In this document: positions 23,511-36,061 of the stretch, piece by piece | How positions within the stretch are numbered: the first letter of the stretch is position 1 | Layout of the letters: each line of letters begins with the position of its first letter | Origin: Leptobrachium leishanense | Lineage: Eukaryota; Chordata; Amphibia; Anura; Megophryidae | Reading direction: 5' to 3' | Assembly (NCBI GenBank): GCA_009667805.1 | Contig: RXON01001488.1 | Location: 1 to 64,000 of the forward strand | DNA: 64,000 bases | The notes under the pieces: generated by a model | Database searches by the model: none | Seen by the model: only the letters and a program-made list of their open reading frames with translations | Told to the model about the DNA's origin: nothing | Translations under genes and position numbers: made by a program

Positions 23511-23946
23511 GGCTAGGGACAGATGAGCGCATTTTCTGCGGCCACCGTCAAAATGTACGTCGATGCGTGCGCACGCATTTTTTCACGGAATACGCTTAAG
23601 TGGTCAGACGATGCGCAATTCTGGACGTATTTCATGACGATGGGGTGAAAAGAAGTCTAGGGAAATCCGGCTGTTTGAACGTTATGTTGGCCGCACACTA
23701 GCAGCGTCTGACATCTCCTAATCACGCACACACGCCGCTATGCGGCCGCAGCGCACTCTGTACGTCAGTACCAGCGGTTTAACGTTCTCGAAAAAATGCG
23801 TTCATTTTCCACTTGCGTTGCGCGGCCGGACTTTTGTGCGACCGTACTTCGTATATTGGCTGTCATTGCCCGTCATCTGCTGCTAGTGCGGCCGTGATTA
23901 TGTGCGCCAGAACGCGCGTTCGCACTGCCTCAGTCTGACCCTAGCC
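23511..23946. mobile_element. PIF/Harbinger-type MITE, family GGCTAGGGTCAGAC (copy 1)
   Basis: Begins GGCTAGGGACAGATGAGCGC and ends CAGTCTGACCCTAGCC, flanked by TAA on both sides. It is nested in the 5' non-coding part of the Tc1 element. The interior is CpG-rich. Four further copies are in the window. Confidence 0.85.
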
Positions 23947-24177
23947 TAAAATGACATCAATTGGTTTTGTAATACAGTAGTAAATGTTTCTTTTGTGAAT
24001 GCTTCATTGACACAATTATTCAACCCCTTAAAGACTACCACTCTGAAGAACAGAGGTTCATTCAAGTGTTTTCAATCAGGTATTGAAAACACCTGTGGAT
24101 GTCACGGAGCAGCTATATAGCATAATAAGCACCAATTAGGCAGCTTTAAAATGACTGTGATACTCAGCTCCTTCTAG

Positions 24178-25224
<1,047 letters not shown>

Positions 25225-25617
25225 GATTGAATGTCACTTGGGGGTTGAATAAAACTGATAATGATGTGAGCACAGAAAAGACATTTGTGGTTATTTCATT
25301 ATAAATGTTATGTTATATTTGTCTGACCTACACGTGCCTCTTTGATTTAATTGTAAGCAAGATGACTGAATAATCAAAATCAATGTCAAACTGGCCAAAA
25401 CACTCAATTTCAGTGGGGGTTGAATAATTTTGAACACAACTGTACCTCTCCCTGACATGTGTTAAAGGAAAGGCCTGCAGGTAGACACAGATTCACATTT
25501 ATTTGCATCAAAAATCATGCTGGCACCTGTGTCTGACACTTTAATGTTTTGCTAATAATTGTACATCCAACAGTGTATTGAACATTGCACTCATGTTCTC
25601 CTGTCCTCTCTTCACAG

Positions 25618-25721
25618 CTACGGCATCTGATACCCAGTCACCCCCAAGAACATCCTCCCCTGCTCCCAGGGTTCACCAGCGAGACCTCAGTGACCTATCC
25701 AATGTCTCTGATGTTGAGGAG
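25618..25721 (+). pseudogene. Harbinger Myb-like gene, second exon, 5' part
   Basis: After the acceptor TTCACAG the frame reads ATASDTQSPPRTSSPAPRVH and then QRDLSDLSNVSDVEE, an acidic/proline-rich linker typical of these Myb-like proteins. The exon is cut by the hAT element beginning at 25722; codons continue at 30359. Confidence 0.65.
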
Positions 25722-26637
25722 TAGGGATGAGCTGTTCGGGTTCGGACAGTTCGGAGTTCGACCCGAACTTTGGCAGTTCGAAAGTTACCGAATTTCAAAC
25801 TTTTTGGGTGTGTTCGGTTCGAGTTCGAAAAAAAAAAGAAATTTTGAAAAAAGTATAGAAAATGCTTAAAAAAATACTAAAAAATCTAGAAATAAAGAGA
25901 CTCTTTACTGCAGAATATTATAAGCAACGGTTTATTAGATATTGAATTAAAAACTAATGTGTACGTGGAAAGATTATCAACTCTAAATGACCTCTGTTCA
26001 CAAACGGGCATAACACCAGGTGTTTTTAGTCTGGTAATCAATTTGATACATTGTACACCATACTGAGGGTGGGGTGGTGTCTGCTTCTGATTGAGATTTG
26101 AGAATTAATTTCCCTAAAACATCCTAATATGCTGCATTTAACCCTTTCGCTGCTGAGGCTTATCACACCTCTGTGCTGAGGTCATTTTTACCGCTTTCGC
26201 TCATCATGTTTAACCGCGTTTTGTAGCCATATTTTGATATATGACCCAGACATATTATATATCGCTCTTTCTGGCAGACTTGGCAGATTCATAATATGTC
26301 ATTATTATATGTATACGTTATGTCATGTCTGTATATTATAACAAAAATGCAGTAAAATTTGAATTTTCAATAATTTATTATGTGTAAAGTGTTTTTTCTC
26401 ACATTTTAACATGCGATAGTTTGCGGTTATATTTTGTATGGAGTGCGCTTGTTAAAAAAATTAGAAATGGGGTCTCGTTACATTTTTTTTCGGGGAAAAT
26501 TTAGCTTTTTTTAACAAACGCACCGCATACAAAAATCGTTAGTGCAGCATTATTGTTCACATTATAATTGAAATGGGACCAATATTGCTGCATTAACAAA
26601 AAAAACTGGTTTATTTTTTTTTATTTATATTTTTTAA

Positions 26638-26662
26638 ATATATATATATATATATATATATA
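26638..26662. repeat. (TA)n microsatellite
   Basis: About twelve TA dinucleotides followed by a T-rich run, inside hAT element A. Confidence 0.9.
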
Positions 26663-27186
26663 TTTTTTTTATTATTTTTTTAAAACATTTTTCATGCTCA
26701 TGTTTTGTATCCTTGGAAAGGCCATGCTCTGGCCGATCCAATGATATCAAACATTAACCCCTAGCTGCCACGGATCAGGAGATAGGGGGTTCCAATGAAC
26801 CCCCTATCTCCACCATTGGTGGCAGCTAGGGGTTAACTCCAGGACTGGCATCATCGTGCTATGCACGATGATGCCAGTCCTCAGGGGGAGTTCCTGGAGG
26901 CTAGGCCAACATCCAAGATGTCAGCCAGCTCCAGGAGAGGATCACGATCCGGCGCTTTTCAGCGCCGATTCGTGATCCGGCTCCCCAGGGGTTAATCACA
27001 GTCACCATTTGGAAGGGCAGGCTGTGCCCTTCCAAACGGTGCCTGGATTAACCCTCTGCCCCCCGGCGATCGGGAGGGAGAGAGGTCCCCCCCTCCCTTT
27101 CAGGCGCTTCCTCCGCACATGCGGGGGGGGGCGCCTGAATTAGATGTCATCGCGCTGCCGCGATGACTTCTAATTGCTCCGCCGGG

Positions 27187-28271
27187 CAGTGGCGTAGCGT
27201 GGGGGGGGCCTTGGGGGCGGTCGCCCCGGGCGCAATTTTCTTAGGGGGCGCAAAATTTCAAAAGAAATTTAAACCACTAATATTTTCCAGCACGGATCAG
27301 CAAGGTGTCTGCTCACGGACACTGATGTCCGTGAGAGGCCCTTGCACGGGTAGCCACCAGTTTTGCGGCACCTGCGGTGGCTTAGCACTCAGCATCCGAA
27401 AGGGAGGACCAGGACAGAAAATTCTGGTCCTGTCCAACTCCTTCTTAACGCTGACATGAGTCACGTGAAGCAGCGCAGCATTATCCAATGGAACACCCTG
27501 TACCACACTTGTCAGCCCCCCTTGAAGCCCTGTGCCAGCCCCCCGCGGCTGGCAGCTCTGCAGCCGCTGAACAGGAAGGAGGGAGGGAGGCACCTGCCCT
27601 GCAGCACATTTAAAATCTGGTCTCCACTAAGCCCTCTGGAAAGCTCCCCCCAGGCCACCAGCAACTCCACGCAGGTAGGTGACACTGTGTGACACTAGAG
27701 CAGCGTAACCAACACACAGTGAGGGGGTACTGGGGGTACGGGGAGAGGGTAACTGGGGGTACTTGGAGAGAGAGAGACTGGGGATCCTGGGATAAAGTGG
27801 GGGTACTGAGAGAGAGAAGGCGAGAGTGACTGGGGGTACTGGGAGAGAGTGACTGGGGTACTTGGAGAGAGAGTGACTGAGGGTACTGGGAGAGTGTGAC
27901 TGGGGTTACTTGGAGAGAGAGTGACTGGGGGTACTGGGAGAGAGTGACTGGGGTACTTGGAGAGAGGGTGACTGGGGGTACTGGGAGAGGGTGACTGGGG
28001 GTACTGGGAGAGGGTGACTGGGTATAGTGTGAGAGTGGAACTATATACTGGGACAGAGTGACTGGTAGCAGTGGTGTAGCGTGGGGGGCATGTGTGTTTA
28101 TTTTTTTATTATATCAGTATTTTGTTAATATACAATACATGTGGTTGTGGGGTAAGGGAGTCAATACTCTACTGGTAGAAGGGAATCAGGATGTGTTACT
28201 GTGTCCATAGGTTGGGGGGGCGCACAATTTTTGCCTTGCCCCGGGCGCTGACAACCCACGCTACGCCGCTG
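27187..28271. mobile_element. Non-autonomous hAT element (CAGTGGCGTAGCG termini), 1085 bp
   Basis: Ends CAGTGGCGTAGCG and CGCTACGCCGCTG are inverted, with a perfect 8-bp duplication CCGCCGGG (27179-27186 and 28272-28279). Nested in hAT A. The interior has a GAGAGTGACTGGGGGTACTG-type tandem array (about 27720-28030) and a second terminus-like word CAGTGGTGTAGCG at 28073. Confidence 0.88.
27720..28030. repeat. Minisatellite TGACTGGGGGTACTGGGAGA
   Basis: About ten units of 25-38 bp combining TGACTGGGGGTACT(G/T)GGAGAGAG. Located inside the 1085-bp hAT element. Confidence 0.9.
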
Positions 28272-28488
28272 CCGCCGGGGTCCCGGAGTGCTGGGCTGAC
28301 ATGCAAGGTGTCAGCCCGCACCGGGGGGCGCAGCAATCCACTGGAATCCGGCAGATTGCTGCCTCCTGTGCATGGACACGCTCAGCGCGTCCATAGCACA
28401 GGAGAACCACTTGGCTGGACGCGCTGAGTGCGTCCATAGCAGCCAAGTGGTTAACTGGTGTTTGAAAAAAATCCAAAATAACATCTAA

Positions 28489-28936
28489 GGCTAGGGTCAG
28501 ATGAGCGCATTTTGTACGGACTGTGCGTCCGTGCAGTACGGACGTACTTACTGACTGACAACAAGGTAGTGGCCAAACAGTCCGTTTTTTTCACTGACGT
28601 ATTTTTTGACTGATGTAGCAGGGAAAATAAATTAAAATGAAAAAAAATTTGTCCGTCAAAAATGCTGGACGTATAAATGCAGTCCATCTGACCTCATTTC
28701 ATCACTCACATACAAAGCTACACGGATGTTGCGGACGTGGTGCACTCCGCACGTCTGTTCTAGCAGTATTATGTTCTTGCCTAACCTGCGTCCGTTTGCT
28801 GCGTCCGCCATGCATCCGCACTTCCGTGCGGACGTACTTCGTGTGTGGGGCTCCATTGGTCAGAATGCTATGCTGCCTCGGACGTACAAATGTGCGGCAA
28901 CACGGATGTGATAACTGCGCTCGTCTGACCCCAGCC
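28489..28936. mobile_element. PIF/Harbinger-type MITE, family GGCTAGGGTCAGAC (copy 2)
   Basis: Begins GGCTAGGGTCAGATGAGCGC and ends CGTCTGACCCCAGCC. Left flank TAA, right flank TTA, so the duplication is imperfect. Nested in hAT A. The open frames inside are antisense/sense shadows of CpG-rich sequence. Confidence 0.8.
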
Positions 28937-28975
28937 TTAAGCAATGTTATTTTTCACCTCGGGATTAAACATTCA

Positions 28976-29892
28976 CAGGGTTATTCAGAGAGCGGTGAAA
29001 AGCAGGAGAATAACTGGAGAAGTGAAAATTCTAGGTCAAAATAGCCAAACCAGAAAAATTTTCCCATTTAACTCACTTTCCAAATTGGCTATTTGGTCTA
29101 GATTGTTCTCTTCTCCTGCCAGTTCTCCTGGCTTTCACCTCTCTCTCAGGGTTGTTCAGAGAAAGGTGAAAACCAGGAGAATGGCAGGAAAAGAGAACAA
29201 TCTGGACCAAATAGCCGATTTGGAAAGTGAGATAAGGCTAGGGTCAGACAAACGCATTTTTCACAGCGACCGTCAAAAAGTGCGTCCGAACGCATTGCCT
29301 TATTTTTTCACAGAATGCGCGAAAACGGTCATACGATGCGCACTTTTGTGCGTGATTTTTTACGGATCCAAACCAGGAAACTTTGGGTGTCTGGACGTTA
29401 TGTTGGCCGGACATGAGCAGGGTCTGACGTCTCCAAATCACGCACACACGCCGCTAGTGGATGCAGCGCACTCTGTACGTCCGTACTAGCGGTTCCGCGT
29501 TCTCGAAAAAATGCGTTAATTTTCCACTTGCGTTGCGCAGCCGAACTTTCGTGCGACCGTACTTCGTATATTGGCTGTCATTGCCCATCATTTGCTGCTA
29601 GTGCGGCCGTGATTAAGTGCGCCTAAACGCATGTTAAAAATTCGCTAGTCTGACCCTAGTCTAAATGGGAGAATTTTTCTGGTTTGGCTATTTTGACCTA
29701 GTATTTTCCATTCTCCAGTCATTCTCCTGCTCTACACCGCTCTCTGAATAACCCTGACAGGGTTATTCAGAGAAAGGTGAAACTCAGGAGAATGACTGAA
29801 GAGAAAATTCTAGGTCAAAATAGGTCACTTTCCAAATCGGCTATTTGGTCTAGAATTTTCCATTCTCCAGTCATTCTTCTGCTTTTCACCGC
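28976..29892. mobile_element. Cluster of palindromic CAGGGTTATTCAGAGA MITEs
   Basis: Arms CAGGGTTATTCAGAGAGCGG at 28976, CAGGGTTGTTCAGAGAAAGG at 29148, the inverse CTCTGAATAACCCTG ending 29756, and a further CAGGGTTATTCAGAGAAAGG at 29758. Core words CTAGGTCAAAATAG and CCAAATCGGCTATTTGG recur in both orientations. A clean single copy exists at 33176-33365. Confidence 0.75.
29236..29661. mobile_element. PIF/Harbinger-type MITE, family GGCTAGGGTCAGAC (copy 3)
   Basis: Begins GGCTAGGGTCAGACAAACGC and ends AGTCTGACCCTAGTC, flanked by TAA on both sides (29233-29235 and 29662-29664). It lies inside the palindromic MITE cluster. Confidence 0.85.
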
Positions 29893-30358
29893 CAAAAAAT
29901 CAGTAAACTTTTTCTGTGTGTCCGAAAATGTCTCCTCTTTTCATACAGACTGCCGCCCCAAGCAGTTGTTTATAGATAGATTAAAGGAAAAGCATTTACC
30001 GTCATTTGAAATGTCATTTTTTGTTTTTTTACATATTTCTATACATCCTAGAAATCCGCCACTTCACGGGCAGGTTATGGGGACCTCCTAGGCACGATAT
30101 TTGAAGGAATTTTTCGTTTTTATTTTTAACCCTTATTTCATGGAAAACTCACTGTCCCTTTAAAAACTTATTTTTTTTAACTTTTTGTCCTTGTTTCCTG
30201 TCCCACAGGGCACTACCCAGACCCCCATACACTTTTTATGGCAAATATCTAGCATATATGCCCTCTTGGAGTGTACTCTAAAAACCGAATTTTCAGCCCC
30301 ATTGACTTGTATGGGGTTCGGCTTCGAACCGAACTCGGGAGTGTTCGGCTCATCCCTA

Positions 30359-30901
30359 TTGAGGAGGAACCTGGACTAGAGCCCACAGCTGAAGGCCCCT
30401 CAGTGGCCACCCCACCACCACCTCCGCATCTGCGCGGAACAAGGCGCCACAGCGCCAAGGCCACCCTGTCCCACATGCTGTGGCTCCACCCCAGGAGCAG
30501 CCTGGACCACAGCTACAGCCGCAATGCCTGCCAATGCCGTACTGCAGCAGCTCCTGGACAACGTCAACCAACTGCTGCAGAGACAGCAGGCTGGGGAGCA
30601 GGCAACTACTATCCTGGGGGAGAGGATCCATGGGCTGCAGTGTGAAATGCAGGCCGGGCACCGCCAGTCTCAGAGAGGCATTAATGAGATGCAGCTACTG
30701 AGGGGGGAACTGTCTACAGACCTGAACTGCCTGGGCAACATATTGGAGGCTATGTTGGAGCAGCAGCGCTCCAGCACCCCAGGAACAGCCTCCAGCACCA
30801 GCCACCAGACGGAGTACCCATCGAATAGCCAGCCAAGTGCCTCCGTTTCAACCTCTAGGGGGCAGCCACTGCATGGTGCTAAGAAGCCTAGGAGTAAGTG
30901 A
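30359..30901 (+). pseudogene. Harbinger Myb-like gene, second exon, 3' part
   Basis: Continues the acidic linker (EEEPGLEPTAEGPSVATPPP), then, after a frame change near 30520, reads MPANAVLQQLLDNVNQLLQR, RGINEMQLLRGELSTDLNCL and GNILEAMLEQQ before a Ser/Thr-rich tail ending KKPRSK and TGA. The leucine-rich helix near the C-terminus matches the dimerisation region usual in Harbinger Myb-like proteins. Broken by the hAT insertion, the upstream nonsense codon and this frameshift. Confidence 0.65.
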
Positions 30902-31448
30902 GAGGTTTTTGTTTTGTCTTGTAATTTTTATAGGTTTAAGTTAATTTGTGTGAGCAGTTGATGGCGTATTTCATTTATGCAGTTCTCTATAAAAAAATAT
31001 GTACTTAAACCATGTCTTACAATTCCGGATTCCGACTGAGGAAGCCTGCAGGATAGCAGGAGAAACGTGTTTAGGTATATATCCCCTTATTTATTGTTTT
31101 TATTTGGAATAAATGTTTTTTATTTTACTTTTTTAAGCTCCATTGATTCATTTATGGACCACTCTACTGTAACTGCGACTAAAGAAGGGTGAGACCTCCC
31201 TTGTATGGTCTGAGGCTACCATTACCGAGCCACCATTCCAGGAGGCTCTGACGCATGTGATTTGTTCCATATATATTACATATTTCTATATGGTTTCAAA
31301 CAATATTGCGCTATTTCTGCATCTCTTCTGAGGTCAAGCCGTTTTCATCTTGTATACTTGGATCAAGGACACATCCATTGGTGGGAGAAGCCCCCCTTAG
31401 TGGCTTACAAGCGAAGACAGTGAGCCCAATAGGCTCCAGACTTGTGAG
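30902..31448. other. No gene
   Basis: GGAAGCCTGCAGGATAGCAG followed by GAGAAACGTGT near 31043 resembles a repeat segment often found in frog elements (hairpin TGCAGGATAGCA...). Otherwise unassigned sequence, perhaps the 3' part of the Harbinger element. Confidence 0.4.
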
Positions 31449-32748
31449 TAGGGATGAGCTGTTCGTTTGATCAGTTCAGAGTTCGATTCGAACATCGGCA
31501 GTTCGAAAGTTTGCAAACTTTGAACTTTTTGGCGTGTTCGGTTCGAGTTCGAAAAAAAATTAATTTGAAAATAGTATAAAAAATGCTTAAAAAATCTAGA
31601 AATATAGAGACTCTTTACTGCAGAATATTATAGGCAACAGTTTATTAGCTATTGAATTAAAAAACTAATGTCTAGATGCAAAGATTCTCACCTCTAAATG
31701 ACCTGTGCTCTCAAACGGCATAAACAACAGGTGTTTAATTAGTGTTTGGAAATAACATGTGCTTCTAATTAGTCTGGTCTCATGAATTTGATACATTGTA
31801 TGCAGACTGGGAGTGCTAGGTGTCGTGTGTTGGTCTGTGATGGTGATGTTTCCATACATCCTACAAATCCGCCACTTCACGGGCAGGTTATGGGGACCTC
31901 CTAGGCACGATATTTGAAGGAATTTTTATTTTTTATTTTTAACCCTTATTTTATGGAAAGCTCACTGTTCCTTGAACACTTTCACTGCTGAGGTATTTCA
32001 CCACTGTGTGCTGAGCTAATTTTACCGCTTTCGCTCATCATGTTTAAACGCAATTTGAAGCCACATTTTATTATACGACCCAGACATATTATATATCGTT
32101 CTTTCCGGAAGACTCAGCAGATTCATAATATATCATATTTATATATGTATACGTCATGTTCTGCCTGTATATTATAACAAACAATGCAATAAAACATGAA
32201 TTTTTAATCATCTGCAGCGTGTAAAGTGTTTTTTTTCACCTTTTATCACATGAACATTTGCGGTTATATTTTCTATGGGGTGCGCTTGTACAAAAATTAG
32301 AAATGGGGACTTATTAAATTTTTTGGGGGGAATTATGTGATTTTTAGCAAACGCACCCTATAGAAAAAAAACATTAGTGCAGCATCATTGTTCACATTAT
32401 AATTGAAATGTGAACAATATTGCTGCATTAATAAAAAATAACACATAAAAAAATACATGTTTTTTTTATTATTATTATTTTTTTACTTTATACCTGGTCA
32501 TGTCAGGTATCATTCGAAAGGCCATGCTCAGGCCTTTCAATTGACACTGTCCATGACCCCCTAGCTGGGGATTCCAGGCAGCTAGGGGTTCCCCGGCTAT
32601 CTGACGTCATCACGCCATGCGTGAGGACGTCAGGCAGTGAGGGGGGACCCGGAGGTGGAGCCGCCATCCAAGATGGCAGCCCCCACCAGAGCTAGGCTGC
32701 ACTTCAGCGCCGCAAGGTGCCGAAGTGCGACCCGGTGCCTAAGGGGTT

Positions 32749-32805
32749 AAAGCCAGGCACCGCTTAAAAGGGGAGACTCTCCCCTTTTAAGCGGTGCCTG
32801 GCTTT
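32749..32805. repeat. Perfect 57-bp palindrome
   Basis: Arms of 28 bp (AAAGCCAGGCACCGCTTAAA...) are exact inverses around a single C. The module recurs at 34131-34187 with one mismatch, and a diverged version (GAAGGGCAGGCTGTGCCCTTC) lies at 27012. Confidence 0.95.
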
Positions 32806-33175
32806 TTTTTGTGGGACCTCCCGATCGGGAGGGAGAGGGATCCGAACAAGTCCCCCCGTCCCTTCCAGGCGATCTCCTGGCATTGCCGGGGGGGTCGCCT
32901 GGAATTGACGTCAGACTTGCAGACTTCTAAAAACCTTATTAGTCCCGGGGAACACTGTTTTTTTACGGGTGGCGATACCTTTCATGGGAATAGCATGAAA
33001 GTTTCCCTCTTTCGTGCCATAATACATATGGTTTCTTGGCCTCAAAAGCTTCTTGCTTTGAAAAAGATGATTTAAATCCTTTCAGTGTCTTTTTTTTTAT
33101 CTCTTTGCTGCCCTTGCAAAATGAAAAGTGTTGAATATACTTATTTTTTTTTCTTTCCCGCTGGTTGGTTTCTAT

Positions 33176-33365
33176 CAGGGTTATTCAGAGAGCGTGAAAA
33201 GCAGGAGAATGACTGGAGAATGAAAAATTCTAGGTCAAAATAGCCAAACCAGAAAAATTCTCCCTTTCATCTCACTTTCCAAATCGGCTATTTTGACCTA
33301 GAATTTTTCATTCTCCAGTCATTCTCCAGTCATCCTCCTGCTTTCACGCTCTCTGAATAACCCTG
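33176..33365. mobile_element. Palindromic MITE, 190 bp
   Basis: CAGGGTTATTCAGAGAGCGTG at the left and its inverse ending AATAACCCTG at the right, with TAT on both sides (33173-33175 and 33366-33368). Nearly the whole element folds on itself. The same terminus begins the larger element at 52346. Confidence 0.85.
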
Positions 33366-34097
33366 TATGTTTCTTGCAGGGGATTCACTTTTTTTTATTT
33401 AAAAAAACAACAAAAAAAAACCATTGGTTCGGCATATCTCTTGTTGCGTGTTCTTCATTGCTGTACATAAACAGATGAAGCAATAAAGAGAGGGTGATGG
33501 CGGGGGGATCATGCTCAAGGAATTAAACGTGAGGGGGCTATGTACAAATTAAATGTATACCCCGGTGAGCCTCAGACTCATTGAATTTATAATTTTGAAG
33601 AAACCATTTGAATATAGAGCGATTATTAGCACGCTGCCATGTTTTAATTATGTCAAAAGAGAAAAATGTAAGAAATGCAATAAAATATATGTGCCGTCTG
33701 CACTTAAGCATCCCGGAGCCGTTCACCTTTTTATGTATGAGGAGACATATAGAAAAAGGTAAAAAGGGGTGAGTATACAAGGGTCAAGTCCTACAGGAAT
33801 GCAGTTCACTCACTATTTTAGCAGGAGGAACTTAGTTCCTGTTTGGCTGATATACTGGGAAGCTGCAATATCTTTCTATAGAGACAAGGTTTTACAAAAC
33901 TGTCTATATTTAAGGGTTTTTCCCGGATTTAAGTACTTTGGGAAGGCACGGGAATGACCCCATTTCTCAGTGTTTCCAGGGGAATGACATTGTCATGCAT
34001 AAAGAAGTGCTGCAGCTGCTGTGGCTCCCATTAAGCTTTGAAGCTGGAATGTACAGAAATGTTGGTGAGTTGGTGGAATGTACAGAAATTTCGGCAA

Positions 34098-34292
34098 GGC
34101 GTGGAAGTGCGACCCGGTGCCTAAGGGGTTAAAGCCAGGCACCACTTAAAAGGGGAGACTCTCCCCTTTTAAGCGGTGCCTGGCTTTTTTTTGTGGGACC
34201 TCCCGATCGGGAGGGAGAGGGATCTGAACGGATCTCCCCCTCCCTTCCAGGCGATCTCCCGGCATTGCCGGGGGGTCGCCTGGAAATGACGT
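34098..34292. repeat. Second copy of the hAT hairpin module
   Basis: A direct repeat of about 32722-32915, about 1.4 kb apart: GTGCGACCCGGTGCCTAAGG, the palindrome at 34131-34187, then GACCTCCCGATCGGGAGGGA and the GGCGATCTCC...GGCATTGCCG stem. It points to an internal duplication in hAT B. Confidence 0.85.
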
Positions 34293-34799
34293 CATCGCGC
34301 ATGGTACGATGACGTCATTTACATCGGGAGGAGCTTGACTTCAGTGTCTGAGGGACCCCGGGGGACCCCGTGGGACCCCGGACAGAAAGGTGAGTATTTC
34401 CGCCGGGGGTCCGCAAAGCTGATGACGTGTGGGACACGTCCTCCTCAGCATACAGCGGGAGTAACTGAGGACGTGTCCCACACATCGTCAGCAGTGAAGG
34501 GGTTAAAAACATCTTTTTTTAAACTTTTTGTCCTTGTTTCCTGTCCCTCAGGGCACTACACGGACCCGGACATTGTTTTTAAATGTTTCTATACATCCTA
34601 CAAATCCGCCACTTCACGGACAGGTTATGGGGACCTCCTAGGCACGATATGTGAAGGAATTTTTCGTTTTTATTTTTAAACCTTATTTCATGGAACCCTC
34701 ACTGTCCCTTTAAAAACGTCTTTTTTTTTACTTTTTGTCCTGGTTTCCTGTCCCCCAGGGCACTACCCGGACCCCCATACACCTTTTATGGCAAATATA

Positions 34800-34865
34800 G
34801 AAACATAGAAACATAGAAAAATGTCGGCAGATAAGAACCTTTCGGCCCATCTAGTCATGCATAAT
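34800..34865. repeat. Short interspersed motif (GGCAGATAAGAACC)
   Basis: AGAAACATAGAAACATAGAA followed by GTCGGCAGATAAGAACCTTT and CGGCCCATCTAGTC. A similar motif is common in amphibian and fish repeats; its class is not assigned here. It sits at the breakpoint of the inverted hAT end. Confidence 0.4.
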
Positions 34866-34992
34866 TTCAAAAGTTCAAGTTCGAACGCGAACACGATACG
34901 ATTTCAATGCAAGTCAATGGGACACGAACGTTCGATTTTTAGAGTGCCCTACAACAGGGCATATATGCAAGATATTTGCCATAAAAGGTGTA
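34866..34992 (-). mobile_element. hAT family A right-end fragment, inverted
   Basis: The reverse complement of the right-end segment found before 45430: GGGCATATATGCAAGATATT, then TTGCCATAAAAGGTGTATGGG. The terminal CTCATCCCTA itself is missing. It is the outer piece of a minus-strand copy whose inner piece resumes at 36062. Confidence 0.75.
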
Positions 34993-36061
34993 TGGGGGTG
35001 ACATGCAGCTTGGCCGCTCACGTGGGAGAGAAACCACCTGACCAGCGCACGAGACCTCGCGCTGATCAGGTGGTTTCCGGCTAGCGGCCAAGCTGCATGT
35101 TTCCAGCGGCCGCTCGCCAAGGAGGAGAAGACGCCAGCGGAGCCTGCCCTGGGCCTGGGGCAGCAGAGCAGGTAAGAGCTGGGCTGGGGGCAGTATATCC
35201 ATGAGCTGGGGGGCAGAGCTGGGGCAGTATATCCATGATGAGGAGCTGGGGGGCAGAGCTGGGGCAGTATATCCATGATGAGGAGCTGGGGGCAGAGCTG
35301 GGGCAGTATATCCATGAGCTGGGGGGCAGAGCTGGGGCAGTATATCCATGAGCTGGGGGGGCAGAGCTGGGGCAGTATATCCATGAGGAGCTGGGGGGGC
35401 AGAGCTGGGGCAGTATATCCATGAGCTGGGGCAGAGCTGGGGCAGTATATCCATGAGCTGGGGCAGAGCTGGGGCAGTATATCCATGAGCTGGGGGCAGA
35501 GCTGGGGCAGTATATCCATGAGCTGGGACAGAGCTGGGGCAGTATATCCATGAGCTGGGGCAGAGCTGGGGCAGTATATTCATGAGGAGCTGGGGGGGCA
35601 GAGCTGGGGCAGTATATCCATGAGCTGGGGGCAGAGCTGGGGCAGTATATCCATATGCTGGGGCAGTATCCATGTGTTGGGGCAGTATATCCATGTGTTG
35701 GGGCAGTATTTCCATGAGCTGGGGGCAAAATATCCATGTGTGAGCTGGGGCAATATATCCATGTGTGGCCTGGGGGCAATATATCCATGTGTGGTCTGGG
35801 GGCAATATATGTCCATGTGAGCTGGGGCAATATATGTCCATGTGAGCTGGGGGCAATATATATGTCCATGTGAGCTGGGGGCAATATATATATCCATGTG
35901 AGCTGGGGCAATATATATATCCATGTGAGCTGGGGGCAATACTATCTTTTTTATATTGCAGGAAAAAAAAAGGTAAAAATATGGATCTTTTTTTGAGGGG
36001 GTTGGGGGGGCCCTTCATGGATTCTTGCACCGGGGCCCTCAGGTTTCTAGTTACGCCACTG
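34993..36061. mobile_element. hAT-type element with internal minisatellite (copy 3), left end lost
   Basis: The right edge is AGTTACGCCACTG (inverse CAGTGGCGTAACT), a third kind of hAT-like terminus, also present at 18844. The left part is a GC-rich foldback (CATGCAGCTTGGCCGCTC at 35001 with its inverse at 35081, plus GCGGCCGCTCG), followed by the minisatellite. No left terminus or target duplication was found; about 170 bp of the host hAT copy is missing here, so a deletion took it. Open frames of up to 393 codons are repeat artefacts. Confidence 0.7.
35168..35945. repeat. Minisatellite (array 3)
   Basis: About 24 units on GGGGCAGTATATCCATGAGC, most with an added GCAGAGCTG spacer in the left two thirds and a GGGGCAATATAT form on the right. 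Same core as the arrays at 418 and 7714. Confidence 0.95.

Larger units (their letters stand above)
25722..30358. mobile_element. Non-autonomous hAT element A (TAGGGATGAGC termini), 4.6 kb
   Basis: Begins TAGGGATGAGCTGTTCGGG, ends GTTCGGCTCATCCCTA, and is flanked by a perfect 8-bp duplication TTGAGGAG (25714-25721 and 30359-30366). Subterminal GTTCG/CGAAC words repeat many times. The interior has hairpin modules (26765-27060). A second hAT (27187-28271), two Harbinger MITEs and a palindromic cluster are nested inside. There is no transposase. The same family gives 31449 (left end), 45430 (right end) and 46384-48989. Confidence 0.92.
31449..34799. mobile_element. hAT family A, left end and rearranged interior (element B)
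   Basis: Left terminus TAGGGATGAGCTGTTCG at 31449 after CTTGTGAG. The interior follows element A (TTCGCTCATCATGTTTAAAC region, hairpin modules), but 3'-end blocks appear early (31855-31970) and again at 34590-34799, so the order is scrambled. The nearest right terminus (45430) is followed by TTTAGGAT, which does not match CTTGTGAG. A composite, not one intact insertion. Confidence 0.65.

Noticed and set aside
28637..29489. Plus-strand frames of 135 and 181 codons
   Set aside because: They run through Harbinger MITEs and palindromic repeats, and are matched by open frames on the other strand.
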